Source: a bacterium (GTDB taxonomy: Bacteria > 4484-113 > JAFGCY01). From it: DNA of 64,000 nucleotides. Of the stretch, positions 25,529-34,421 are shown piece by piece; position 1 is the stretch's first letter; every line of letters starts with the position of its first letter. The notes below the pieces were generated by a model, which saw only the letters and a list, made by a program, of their open reading frames with translations, had not been told where the DNA came from and made no database searches. Location: NCBI GenBank assembly GCA_020849855.1, contig JADZFO010000003.1, positions 34,611 to 98,610 on the forward strand, in the 5' to 3' direction. The translations under genes and the position numbers were made by a program.

Positions 25529-27871
25529 TTAAGGGCCGTCCCAGTAGGCGACCCACAGCTCGCTGCCGGCAGCAACGTCGCTGGTGAACGCGATGACGGG
25601 GAAGAGGCCGCTGACGACGGTCATGGAAGCCAGTTCACCAGTTTGGCCAAGACTCCAGATGCTGTAAGGCTCGCCCCAGCTTGTGCCCTGTGTATCCATG
25701 GACTGCATGGCCATCAGCTCACCGCTGGACCAGGACTGGAAGCAGATTATGGGCAGGCCGTTCCAGACAGCTATCTCGCAGGCGCCGCCGCTGCGCGGGC
25801 TGGGCGGGGTCAGGTCAGTCAGCACGCCGGGCCAGGTGTGGCCGTCGTTGCTGCCCCGGACCTTGCGCAGCACTGCATCCTGCGCATCAAAGCCATAGGC
25901 CAAAATCGGCTTGCCGCTGTCATCAGGGGCGAAGGAGACAAAGTCAGCCCGCTCTCCGTCCCAGATAGTCTGGTTGCCCCAGGCCGTGCCGCTGGCGTCT
26001 GCGGCCACCAGGATGTTCAGTTCGCTGCTGCCCACGGGCGGGGTCAGACCGACCGCCAGAATCGGGCCACTGCTGCCATCGAACAGTGCCGGCGTATCGA
26101 AGGTAGCCGGACCAAGTTCGCCGATCATCTGGGCACTGCCCCAGCTGTTAGCCATGGCGTCGGCGCAGCGGTAGTAGTGCAGGCGCGCGCTGCTGCTGAT
26201 GCCGCCCGACTTGCTGACTATGGAAGGCTGGCCGTCGATCAGCTCAATGCAGTTGTCCTCTCCGGTACCGGTGCCTGCGTCGATGGTAATGGGCGCATTC
26301 CAGGCGTCCGCCGCCCAGTTGGTGGCCTTGGCCAGCTTCAGCACCGTGTTGCTGTCGGTGTCTGACACTTCCTCGCCAAAGGCTATAACCGGAGTGCCCG
26401 AAGCGAGGGCGCAGATGGATGGGTCGATGCCGCCCAGCCGGTCCCCGGTATAAGCCAGCTCCTTAATTGAGTTCCAGTTGACGCCGGCGGAGTCCATGCT
26501 GGAAATCGTGTTGATTCGGTCCGCGTTGTAGCAGGAGTAGGCCAGCACAGCCTTGGACGGGCCTCCGCCAAAAGTCTGGCAGATGTCCAGGCTGTCAATC
26601 TCCTGCGGGTTGGTTGTATCCAGCAGCTTGGTCTTCCAGCCGCTCGTAATCGTCACAAAATCTGTGCCGGTGTCGAGGCCGAAGTCGTTGTCCTGGGCCT
26701 CAACCACGCAGAAGATCTGCCCCTCATATCCATAGCTGCAGGTAAGCTCCGGCTCGGTGGTTGTGAAGTCCCAGTCGCTGTCTGCGTCAATGTTCCAGCG
26801 ATAGCGGATGATCTGGCCATCCGGATCCGTGCTGCCCGAGGCATCCCAGATCACATCCAGCGGAGCCGGGCCACTGGCGACCGAACCACTGACATTCACT
26901 GTCGGCAGCTGGTTGCTGGGGTTGACGATGGTGAAGCTGTCTTCATAGTTAAAGACGCGGTCAAGTTCGTCGGTCACCCTGAAGCGCACGGTGTAGTCGC
27001 CGGGCACGGTGTACTCGTACTGGTTAATGCCGTCATCGTCGTCACTAATCTCGTAGCCCGGCTGGCCGTCCAGGTCCATCTCAATAGTCTTGACCTCTGT
27101 CCCCGCCAGAGGGATCTGGACCTGGAAGTCAACAGTCCGTGGCGCCAGGTTCTGGGTCACATCTGAGTCGAGGCCGATGTATACAGCCATAGGCGGATTG
27201 GTCGGTTCGCCGATCAGGACATAGTCCAGCTCGTGGGCCTCTGTGCCAGTCAGCATCACGGTCGCCATGAGTATGTTGAAGAGGTTTGGCCCATCTGAAA
27301 CAAAGCGCTGCGTGTCGCTTACGCTGAGCCTGCCGCTGGCGGGCACGGGGTACCAGACCCAGCCATCGCGGTCCCAGTCGCTCAGGCCGATAAAGGCCGT
27401 GCCCGGCGCCGGCGGAGTCACCCAGCGCAGGTAGATGTCGTAGTCCCCCGTTGCAGCCCCAAAGCTGTCAAACCAGTACTGGCCGTAAGCCGCATCCTCA
27501 AGGCTCTTGCTGACACCATTGACGTAGTTCGGGCTGTAGCTGGCATTGGCTTCGTACCAGTAGCGCAGCAGGTCAATCGTTGCGGTGGGGGTCACGCGGT
27601 TGCTGAAGGTCGGGTTGCAGGCCGCACCGCCAATGACGCGGTCGATGTCGTTTGGCGTGGTTGAAATTGAGCGCAGCAGTTCGGAGGGCTTTGCCAGCTG
27701 GCGGCCATCACGAGGCAGCTCGAGCTGGACCGAGCGCACAAGCTCGCCGAAAGGACCTTCCTTCCCTAGCTCCGGCGCGGCAGTCTGCCTGACAGCGCAG
27801 GCCGGAAGGGCGACCAGAAGGGTCAATGCAAGGGCTTGGCACACGCGCGCCAGGCTGCTGTTCAGGTTCAT
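25529..27871 (-). CDS. PKD-domain lipoprotein with propeller-like C-terminal half
   Basis: I start at the ATG at 27871 (GGAG about nine bases upstream), which gives a lipoprotein signal ending LPAC at about residue 27. A longer frame to 27913 exists but precedes the signal. The 780-residue protein has the family N-terminal domain (AFIGLSDWDRDGWVWYPV), a PKD domain near residues 320-410 (PLDVIWDASGSTDPDGQI, YRWNIDADSDWDF), and sialidase-like blade repeats to the end ('DAWNAPITIDAGTGTGEDNC', 'GTSWGEPYSIWSL'). It is divergent from ftcD across 76 bases. Confidence 0.82.
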   Translation of the reverse strand: MNLNSSLARVCQALALTLLVALPACAVRQTAAPELGKEGPFGELVRSVQLELPRDGRQLAKPSELLRSISTTPNDIDRVIGGAACNPTFSNRVTPTATIDLLRYWYEANASYSPNYVNGVSKSLEDAAYGQYWFDSFGAATGDYDIYLRWVTPPAPGTAFIGLSDWDRDGWVWYPVPASGRLSVSDTQRFVSDGPNLFNILMATVMLTGTEAHELDYVLIGEPTNPPMAVYIGLDSDVTQNLAPRTVDFQVQIPLAGTEVKTIEMDLDGQPGYEISDDDDGINQYEYTVPGDYTVRFRVTDELDRVFNYEDSFTIVNPSNQLPTVNVSGSVASGPAPLDVIWDASGSTDPDGQIIRYRWNIDADSDWDFTTTEPELTCSYGYEGQIFCVVEAQDNDFGLDTGTDFVTITSGWKTKLLDTTNPQEIDSLDICQTFGGGPSKAVLAYSCYNADRINTISSMDSAGVNWNSIKELAYTGDRLGGIDPSICALASGTPVIAFGEEVSDTDSNTVLKLAKATNWAADAWNAPITIDAGTGTGEDNCIELIDGQPSIVSKSGGISSSARLHYYRCADAMANSWGSAQMIGELGPATFDTPALFDGSSGPILAVGLTPPVGSSELNILVAADASGTAWGNQTIWDGERADFVSFAPDDSGKPILAYGFDAQDAVLRKVRGSNDGHTWPGVLTDLTPPSPRSGGACEIAVWNGLPIICFQSWSSGELMAMQSMDTQGTSWGEPYSIWSLGQTGELASMTVVSGLFPVIAFTSDVAAGSELWVAYWDGP

Positions 27872-27935
27872 TGTTTGGACTCCACGCTCCGCGGCGTTGC
27901 GACGGTATCGCAATTATAGGCCCGCAGGCCGAGCC

Positions 27936-27941
27936 TAAAAT
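27936..27941 (+). promoter_or_regulatory. -10 box TAAAAT of a leaderless-type promoter
   Basis: TAAAAT ends exactly six bases before the ATG of ftcD at 27948. Confidence 0.5.
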
Positions 27942-27947
27942 ACTTCC

Positions 27948-29693
27948 ATGCAGCGTATCGTTACATGCGTCCCGAACATCAGCAACGGCCGTGACCCCGG
28001 CGTCTATAACGCAGTGGCCGACGAAGTGCGCAAGGTCGCGCAGGCCAGCGGTGGCGCGGTAAAGCTGCTGGACATTGACCCCGGCTTTGGCACCAACCGC
28101 ACGGTTATCACCTTCGCCGGCGAGCCGGAGACGGTCCTTGAGGCGGCCCTGGCCCTGGCGCGCAAGGCCTATGAGCTGATCGACATGCGCGAGCACCACG
28201 GCGAGCACCCGCGTCACGGCGCAGTGGACGTGATGCCATTCGTACCGGTCAGCGGCGTGAGCATGGATGAGTGTGTCCAGCTGGCCCGCCGGGCCGGCGC
28301 CGCGCTGGGGCAGATGGGTGTGCCGGTCTGGCTTTATGAGTACGCCGCCAGCCGGCCCGAGAGGCGCAACCTGTCCGACCTGCGGGCCGGCGAGTATGAA
28401 GCCCTGGCGCATAAGCTCAACCCTGACAGCCCCGACGCTGCCCACTGGGACCCGGACTTCGGCCCGCAGGTCTGGGCCGAGGCCCAGCAGCGCACCGGCG
28501 TATGCACTGTCGGCGCCCGCAAAATGCTGATCGCCTACAACATCAACTTCAACACCCGCTCTTCCAAGCTGGTCGGCGACATCGCGCTGAGCATTCGCGA
28601 GAAGGGCCGCATCGCCCGCACGGAGGATGGCAAGTTCGTCCGCGACGAAAGCGGCAGCCCGGTTTACAGCCCGGGGCTCTTTGAGCACTGCAAGGCCATG
28701 GGCTGGTACATCGACGAATACAAGCTGGCCCAGATCACCATGAACCTGACAGACTGGGAGGCCACGCCGCCGCACCAGGTCTTTGATACCGTGCAGGAGC
28801 TCGCGCTGGAGAAGGGCCTGCGGGTGACCGGCTCAGAGCTGGTTGGCCTGATCCCGCTGGCGGCGCTGACCGAGGCCGGGCGCTACTTTCTGGACAAGCA
28901 GAGGAGCGTCTGCACCGGGGTGTCGCAGGATGAGCTTATCCGCGTCGCTGTGCAAAGCCTTGGCCTGTCCGAGATCGCACCTTTTGATGTGCGCCGCCGG
29001 GTGATCGAGTTCGCTCTGGAGGGCAGCGAGGAGGAGGCCCGGGCCGCCCGCCCGCTGGTCAACCTCAGCCTGCGCGGCTTTGCCGATGAGCTCGCGTCAA
29101 GCAGCCCGGCGCCTGGCGGCGGCTCGGTGGCCGCTCTGGCCGGGGCGATGGCCGCCGGGCTGGCGGCTATGGTGCCTTGTCTGTCGGTCGGCAAGCGCGG
29201 CTTTAAGGATCTGCGCGAGCAGCTCAATGCGGCGGCAATCGAAGCACAGAAGCTGAAGGATGAGTTCCTGGCGGCGATCGATGACGACACCGCGGCCTTT
29301 AACGTACTGATGGATGCCTTCCGCCTGCCAAAGGAAACACCTGAGCAGCAGCAGGCCCGGACTGAGGCAATAACCGCGGCGACGATCGGCGCGACCAACG
29401 TGCCCCTGTCCACACTGCGGCGCACAATCCGCACCCTGGAGCTTTGCGAGTGGGTCGGCCTGCATGGCAACCAGAACAGTCTCTCCGACAGCGGGGTTGG
29501 CGCCAGCATGGCCCTGGCCTGCGCCGAGGGCGCCTTCTACAACGTGCTGATCAACCTGCGCAGCATCAATTGTGAAGGCAACTCCGAGCTCGAGTCCTTT
29601 GTGTCGCGTACCTGCTCTGAGGCCGAGAAGCTACTCTTAAGCGCCCAGGAGATTGCCGGCCGGGTTCGCAGCCTGATGCAGGAGAAGCTTTAG
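27948..29693 (+). CDS. ftcD: Bifunctional glutamate formimidoyltransferase / formimidoyl-THF cyclodeaminase
   Basis: This cytosolic enzyme of histidine breakdown and one-carbon metabolism moves the formimino group of formiminoglutamate to tetrahydrofolate, then releases ammonia to give methenyl-THF. Residues 1 to about 300 are the transferase (VTCVPNISNGRDPGVY, REHHGEHPRHGAVDVMPFVPV, LIAYNINFNT). Residues 365-581 are the cyclodeaminase (SLRGFADELASSSPAPGGGS with the typical SPAPGGGSVAAL loop, DDDTAAFNVLMDAFRLPK). The 581-residue length is that of the fused form, which many bacteria instead encode as two proteins. No other histidine-degradation genes are nearby. Confidence 0.93.
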   Translation: MQRIVTCVPNISNGRDPGVYNAVADEVRKVAQASGGAVKLLDIDPGFGTNRTVITFAGEPETVLEAALALARKAYELIDMREHHGEHPRHGAVDVMPFVPVSGVSMDECVQLARRAGAALGQMGVPVWLYEYAASRPERRNLSDLRAGEYEALAHKLNPDSPDAAHWDPDFGPQVWAEAQQRTGVCTVGARKMLIAYNINFNTRSSKLVGDIALSIREKGRIARTEDGKFVRDESGSPVYSPGLFEHCKAMGWYIDEYKLAQITMNLTDWEATPPHQVFDTVQELALEKGLRVTGSELVGLIPLAALTEAGRYFLDKQRSVCTGVSQDELIRVAVQSLGLSEIAPFDVRRRVIEFALEGSEEEARAARPLVNLSLRGFADELASSSPAPGGGSVAALAGAMAAGLAAMVPCLSVGKRGFKDLREQLNAAAIEAQKLKDEFLAAIDDDTAAFNVLMDAFRLPKETPEQQQARTEAITAATIGATNVPLSTLRRTIRTLELCEWVGLHGNQNSLSDSGVGASMALACAEGAFYNVLINLRSINCEGNSELESFVSRTCSEAEKLLLSAQEIAGRVRSLMQEKL

Positions 29694-29805
29694 CAGGACT
29701 AAGCACAGTTGCCCAGCAGAGCTGTAGAATCCTCCCGGGCCGCGGAAAGCGGTGAGTGCTTATCAACCTTGCCAGAGCAAGGCATGCTTTTAAGGGGAGG
29801 CGGAA

Positions 29806-30201
29806 ATGACAAAAGCAGATGTCTATGCGGACATCCAGCAGACCTTCGGCCTGGTGCCGGAGTTCTTCAAGAACATTCCCGAGAGCAGTCTCGAACAGGA
29901 ATGGTCACTGATGAAGACGATCCAGCTCGCCGACGGGGCTATCCCGCAGAAGTACCGCGAGCTGATCGGCGTCGGCATCGCGGCGGCGACGCACTGCCGC
30001 TACTGCATCTACTTCCATTCGGTCGCGGCCAAGCTGATGGGCGCCACTGATGAGGAGATCCAGGCGGCGTTGCAGTATGCAAAGACGACCACCGGCTGGA
30101 GCACATACATCAACGGCAGCCAGGTCGACTTCGAGACCTTCAAGTCAGAGATGAACCAGATCGCGGACCACATCCGCAGCCAGATGGCCGCCAGCGCCTG
30201 A
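29806..30201 (+). CDS. AhpD-like / carboxymuconolactone decarboxylase-family protein
   Basis: The 131-residue product starts at an ATG with a strong AGGGGAGG ribosome-binding site. It is a single CMD/AhpD domain with the redox motif HCRYCIYFH (CxxCxxxH) near residues 65-73, preceded by RELIGVGIAAAT, as in AhpD-type thiol peroxidases and their relatives. It probably acts as a small thiol-dependent peroxide reductase, although many family members have unknown substrates. A distant relative with Sec in place of the second Cys lies at 34.4 kb. Confidence 0.85.
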   Translation: MTKADVYADIQQTFGLVPEFFKNIPESSLEQEWSLMKTIQLADGAIPQKYRELIGVGIAAATHCRYCIYFHSVAAKLMGATDEEIQAALQYAKTTTGWSTYINGSQVDFETFKSEMNQIADHIRSQMAASA

Positions 30202-30235
30202 AAGCGGGCTGATCCGGATACGTTGCCTCAAAGAA

Positions 30236-30261
30236 AAGGGCGGGCCCTGTGGCCCGCCCTT
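30236..30261. terminator. Hairpin terminator between convergent genes
   Basis: An 11-bp perfect stem, AAGGGCGGGCC / GGCCCGCCCTT, with a four-base loop sits between two convergent genes. It can serve both directions. T-runs are weak: GCTGTTTC on the plus side, CTTTTCTTTG on the minus side. Confidence 0.75.
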
Positions 30262-30296
30262 GCTGTTTCAGAATCCCCTTGCGTAAAGAGAAAGGC

Positions 30297-31613
30297 CTAG
30301 TTGCCTTCCGCCCCGGCCTCGGCCGGCATTTCCGGCATCTCCTCGCCGCTGTAGTCCATGCTGCCGCCCATCTCGGTCTGCGCCATTGTGCAGGCCGCCA
30401 CGCTGAAGTAGTACATGGCGTAAGGCAGTACTGCCGTACTCATCGAGCCCTGCATATGGCAGCCGCCGTTGTTATAGGCGCCCATGCTCAGGTGGCCCAG
30501 GGCATTCTCGTCCGGCAGGTTGAACAGGAAGGCGGCGGACTCCTGGGGCATGAAGAGGTCCGGCTTCTCGGACAGAGTCCAGGCCAGCATGCTGTCCACG
30601 CCGGGCTTGATGGTGTTGCGGTGCAGGTTGGTCAGGTCCATGTCCATATAGAACTGGCAGGGCTCGATGCTCATGCGACCCTGCAGCTGGGCCTGCTCAA
30701 TATGAGCGATTGCGCGGTCGACCTTGAGGCTGGCGACCAGTATCTGGTCGTTGAAGATCACACCGGCGCCGGGCATCTGGTTGATGTCATAGCGCATCCA
30801 GCCCGGACCGGGGCTGTTGCCGGGGGTCATTCCGCCAACGGCGCCGGCCATGCCCAGGGCATTGTTGATGCCCTCAGAGCCGTTGATGCCAACCATCAGG
30901 GCCACGTCCAGATCGCTGTTCAGCGGGTCGAAGTTGTCAGAAGTCATCTGCGGCACGGAGGGCAGGCTGTAAACCACAAGCGCCACCTCGCCGCTGAGGC
31001 TGACGCCGAAGGCGCCGCTCTCGGTCTGGAGCTGCTGGACAATCCTGGACAGCTCGCCCAGCTCGGGCATGCCGCTCTGGCCAAAAAACTGCACCGGGCC
31101 GCCGCCGCCCATGTCGTACTCGTTCATCAGCGCCTCCTGGGCCTGGAGCTGCTCCAGGGTCAGGGCCGCCACCGCCGGCACGTTCTGCATGGACATGTAC
31201 ATCACATAGGTGCCGGGGCAGATGTAGTTCGCCGAAACCGGCGCCACATCAGGCAGCGCCAGCGAGCGCGCGGCCACACCGGCCGGGTTAAGGTCGCTGT
31301 AGTGCTTGGCGCTGTAGAACTCGATCTTCTCGTTGTCCATCCGGTAACGGCAGGTTGTGCCGCTGAAGTTGAAGAAGTCGGAGTGCTTCAAGAGCTCCGC
31401 CATGCCGCGGACCTGCTGATGCTTGCCGAAGTACTTCTCGCTGCTCATCAGCGTGTATACACGGTCCATCAGCTCGCCAAAACGCAGCTCCTCGCTGTAC
31501 TGGATATCAACCGAGTCACCGCCCTGAGACTGGTGGCTGTCGGCGAAGGCCGGTGCGGCCAGCAAGCACAAAAAGGCGGCAAGAAGCGCCGCAAGGGTCA
31601 ACGGGCGAAACAT
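30297..31613 (-). CDS. Exported protein of unknown function
   Basis: The 438-residue product has a clear Sec signal peptide (LAALLAAFLCLLAAPAFA, cleavage about residue 24) and a good ribosome-binding site (AGGAG). The mature part is Met-rich and acidic towards the C-terminus (EMPEMPAEAGAEGN). It has patterns such as GVDSMLAWTLSEKP and AAFLFNLPDENALGHLSM, reminiscent of periplasmic proteins that monitor variable quantities, but I recognise no family. Four or five Cys residues in the mature region could form disulphides. It stands alone on its strand, convergent with the AhpD-like gene and divergent from the aminotransferase. Confidence 0.7.
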   Translation of the reverse strand: MFRPLTLAALLAAFLCLLAAPAFADSHQSQGGDSVDIQYSEELRFGELMDRVYTLMSSEKYFGKHQQVRGMAELLKHSDFFNFSGTTCRYRMDNEKIEFYSAKHYSDLNPAGVAARSLALPDVAPVSANYICPGTYVMYMSMQNVPAVAALTLEQLQAQEALMNEYDMGGGGPVQFFGQSGMPELGELSRIVQQLQTESGAFGVSLSGEVALVVYSLPSVPQMTSDNFDPLNSDLDVALMVGINGSEGINNALGMAGAVGGMTPGNSPGPGWMRYDINQMPGAGVIFNDQILVASLKVDRAIAHIEQAQLQGRMSIEPCQFYMDMDLTNLHRNTIKPGVDSMLAWTLSEKPDLFMPQESAAFLFNLPDENALGHLSMGAYNNGGCHMQGSMSTAVLPYAMYYFSVAACTMAQTEMGGSMDYSGEEMPEMPAEAGAEGN

Positions 31614-31731
31614 AACTGACTCCTAAAACCCCAGTCGGGGTCGTGATAGTACAACCGGCGGGCCGGTCTACCTCCCCTCCGCGCACAGGACGGCCTGGCG
31701 ACGCGGTAATGATAACACGTCGATTCGTCGA

Positions 31732-31737
31732 TAATAT
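31732..31737 (+). promoter_or_regulatory. -10 box TAATAT of a leaderless-type promoter
   Basis: TAATAT ends five bases before the ATG at 31743. There is no ribosome-binding site. Confidence 0.4.
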
Positions 31738-31742
31738 TAGGT

Positions 31743-33485
31743 ATGGGAGATGACCTGAAGAAGCTGACCGAGGACCTTGAGGACTTTTCGGTGGAGACCG
31801 ATTACAAGCTTGGCGACCTCGCCAGCGGCCCCGTACCTGATCCTGATTCGGCCAGGCAGGCCGCGGAAGACGAGGCTGCGGAAAAGCCGGCGCCTTCAGA
31901 CGACGAAGCCGAAAGTGCCCCGAAGGCAGAGCCTGCCGAGCCTGCTGCTCCCGAAGCACAGCAGCCGCAGGCGCCTCAGCCCGCCGCGCCAGCGCAGGCC
32001 GCGCCGCCGGTGCCTGTGGCCCCGGCGCCCCCGGCGAAGCCGGTACAGCTCCCGGACAAGCTGGAGATCCCCCGGCGCTCCATGGCCGACCTGGATGAAG
32101 ACGGCAACCCGATAGACCCCAAGAAGGCTCTGGAGGAATTCAAGCGGCAGCAGGGCATGGGCTCGGCACGCAGCGGTTTCGAGTCCAGTGCTGCTGGCCC
32201 AGGAGCCGCGGCTGCCGTTGCCGTGGCGGCCCCGCCGCAGAGCCGGCCCCTGGCTGCAGAGAGTGCGGCGGGCGCGCAGGCCGCGCGCGGCGAGATGCTA
32301 AAGCTGCACCGCCCGGACTTTGGCCCGGATGAGGAAGCCGCGGTGCTCAGCGTGCTGCGCAGCGGCTGGCTGACCAAGGGCCCGTGTGTGGTTGATTTTG
32401 AACGCGCCTTTGCGCAGCGGGTCGGCGCCCCGGCAGCGCTGGGCCTGAACTCCTGTACGGCGGCGCTGCACACTGCCCTGATGGCAGCCGGTGTGCGTCC
32501 TGGCGACGAGGTGATCGTCCCGGCCATGACCTTCGCCGCCAGTGCCAATGTGGTAGTGCACTGCGGGGCGACGCCGGTCTTCTGCGATGTGCATGCAGAC
32601 ACGCACTGCTTTGACGCGGCCCACGCCGCCAGCCTGGTCAATGCCCGTACCCGCGCGCTGATCCCGGTGCACTTCGCCGGCATCCCCTGCGACATGCAGC
32701 CCATCTGGGAGCTGGCGCATAAGAACAACCTCTTTGTGCTGGAGGACTGCGCCCACGCCGTGGAGACGGAGTATCTCGGCAAGCCGGTCGGGGCCATGCG
32801 ACGCGATGACGCCCCGGGCGGCGGCAGCCGCTTCGGTGCCTACAGCTTTTATGCCACCAAGAACCTGATCACCGGCGAGGGCGGCATGCTGACCTGCGCC
32901 GACCCGGCGGACATGGAGCGCGCACGCGTGGTCAGCCTGCACGGCATGAGCGTGGATGCCTGGAAGCGCTATGCCGGGGCGGATGGCAGCAGCGGGGACT
33001 TCAAGCTCTATGACATTGTGGCCGCCGGCTACAAGTACAACATGTTCGAGCTGCAGGCAGCGCTCGGCCTGGTGCAGCTGGCAAAGCTGGATGCCAACTG
33101 GCAGCGCCGCCGCGCCCTGGTGGCCCGTTATGACAAGTTGCTGGCCGAGGCCTTCCCCGGCGGTGAGTTCAGCGGCCTGAGCTACCCTGAATATGGCAGG
33201 AGCGCGCACCACCTCTATATAGCCAGGCTCAGCGAGGAGCTGGCCGGGCGCCGCGACAATGTCATCCGCGGGCTGCGGGCGCGTAACGTCGAGGCTTATG
33301 TGCACTACATTTGCCTGACCGGCACACAGTTCTATCGCGAGAACTTCAGCACCAGCCCGAAGCAGACGCCGGTGGCCGCCAGTCTCGGCCAACGCAGCAT
33401 CACACTGCCGCTATATCCAACCATGCGGCCCGAGGATGTGGACTTCGTGGTAGAGATGCTGAAGCAAGCGCTCGGCACCAACTAG
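31743..33485 (+). CDS. DegT/DnrJ/EryC1/StrS-family PLP aminotransferase with a long disordered N-terminus
   Basis: From about residue 185 to the end (580) this is a PLP-dependent sugar aminotransferase of the DegT/EryC1 type: LHRPDFGPDEEAAVLSVLRSG, GLNSCTAALHTALMAAG, DEVIVPAMTFAASAN, LEDCAHAVE, and the PLP lysine in SFYATKNLITGEGGM. These enzymes put an amino group on nucleotide-linked keto sugars for surface polysaccharides. Residues 1-180 are an acidic then Ala/Pro-rich, low-complexity extension (EPAAPEAQQPQAPQPAAPA), with a short motif PRRSMADLDEDGNPIDPKKA, that is not part of the usual 370-residue enzyme. A fusion, a wrong start, or a scaffold/linker role are possible. The nearby start (TAATAT-N5-ATG at 31743) supports the long form. 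Confidence 0.85.
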   Translation: MGDDLKKLTEDLEDFSVETDYKLGDLASGPVPDPDSARQAAEDEAAEKPAPSDDEAESAPKAEPAEPAAPEAQQPQAPQPAAPAQAAPPVPVAPAPPAKPVQLPDKLEIPRRSMADLDEDGNPIDPKKALEEFKRQQGMGSARSGFESSAAGPGAAAAVAVAAPPQSRPLAAESAAGAQAARGEMLKLHRPDFGPDEEAAVLSVLRSGWLTKGPCVVDFERAFAQRVGAPAALGLNSCTAALHTALMAAGVRPGDEVIVPAMTFAASANVVVHCGATPVFCDVHADTHCFDAAHAASLVNARTRALIPVHFAGIPCDMQPIWELAHKNNLFVLEDCAHAVETEYLGKPVGAMRRDDAPGGGSRFGAYSFYATKNLITGEGGMLTCADPADMERARVVSLHGMSVDAWKRYAGADGSSGDFKLYDIVAAGYKYNMFELQAALGLVQLAKLDANWQRRRALVARYDKLLAEAFPGGEFSGLSYPEYGRSAHHLYIARLSEELAGRRDNVIRGLRARNVEAYVHYICLTGTQFYRENFSTSPKQTPVAASLGQRSITLPLYPTMRPEDVDFVVEMLKQALGTN

Positions 33486-33604
33486 GCAAGTTCTGCTGCT
33501 TATAGCGCCGTGCTGCGGCTGAATGCAGCAGGTCCAGTTGTGCGCATCCAGGAGACATTGCTGGTGCTCGGTGACCATTCGACAAGAGCGAAAGCCGGTT
33601 GGCC

Positions 33605-34357
33605 CTAATCTATTCGGGCCGTCGCCCGCCGGCCCCGGCCGATTTGCAGCTCATGCTTCAACTCGGCAGTAGCGAGCATTCCACCGGGCACTCCATACTC
33701 CTCAGTGTCGCTGTAACTTTCGAGAAGGTAGTAGTAAAGCTCTACGGCTCGAATGCGCCTTTTCTTCCAGGCCAGAACTGGGTTGATGCTAAGCAGATCG
33801 CCCGGGTTGCCTGCAATACTCAGCCCGATCAGCAAGACCAGGCCCAGTGTCCAAGCCCAGTCCGGGACCATCCCTCCAATAACATTGCTGGCAATGCCCA
33901 GAATGAAACCCATGCAGGTCAGCACCGAAGCAGCAGCCAGCAGGAGCTGAATCCAGGTCTGTTCTTGGCGCGAACGCGGATCGAGTATCTGCGGGAGATT
34001 ACCCAGCACATAACGTAGCACTGCCTGATAACTGCAAGGTTGAGGAGGCTTCAGTATGCGTCGCAGGAGCGGTGGCAGCCCTGCAGGATCCATATAAAAG
34101 GCCTCCAACCCCAACGGCAGTCGCTGAGCAATTGTGCTGGTCGCGAGCTGCTGACGCAGGCGCACCCGATAAAGGCACAGGTCCGGAGATTCTTCGTAAT
34201 AGGTGCCTTCAAACTGACGCCGCAGTGGCACGCGCCCCGCAGCGATCCAGGCAGAAGCCAGAACTCCTCGCGCCAGACGGCTGCTGACTTCAGGCCATAC
34301 CGCTGGCCAGTTCTGATGTTTGGCCTGAGCATGCGTGATAGTCATATCCTGCAGCAT
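33605..34357 (-). CDS. Two-TM membrane protein of unknown function
   Basis: From the ATG at 34357 (alternatives at 34375 and 34345) the protein has 250 residues. A soluble N-terminal part of about 130 residues carries several Arg/Tyr-rich stretches (RRQFEGTYYEESPDLCLYRV). Two closely spaced hydrophobic segments follow (LLLAAASVLTCMGFILGIA and WTLGLVLLIGLSIAG), and the C-terminal tail is cytosolic-looking (KKRRIRAVELYYYLLESYSD). I recognise no family. It is divergent from the selenoprotein gene. Base composition is ordinary for the region. Confidence 0.55.
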   Translation of the reverse strand: MLQDMTITHAQAKHQNWPAVWPEVSSRLARGVLASAWIAAGRVPLRRQFEGTYYEESPDLCLYRVRLRQQLATSTIAQRLPLGLEAFYMDPAGLPPLLRRILKPPQPCSYQAVLRYVLGNLPQILDPRSRQEQTWIQLLLAAASVLTCMGFILGIASNVIGGMVPDWAWTLGLVLLIGLSIAGNPGDLLSINPVLAWKKRRIRAVELYYYLLESYSDTEEYGVPGGMLATAELKHELQIGRGRRATARID

Positions 34358-34421
34358 GGATATCAAGACTAACATGCTGCGCAGAGTCAGGAAGTGCGCG
34401 TTGAGTTAAACTGGCACTGCG

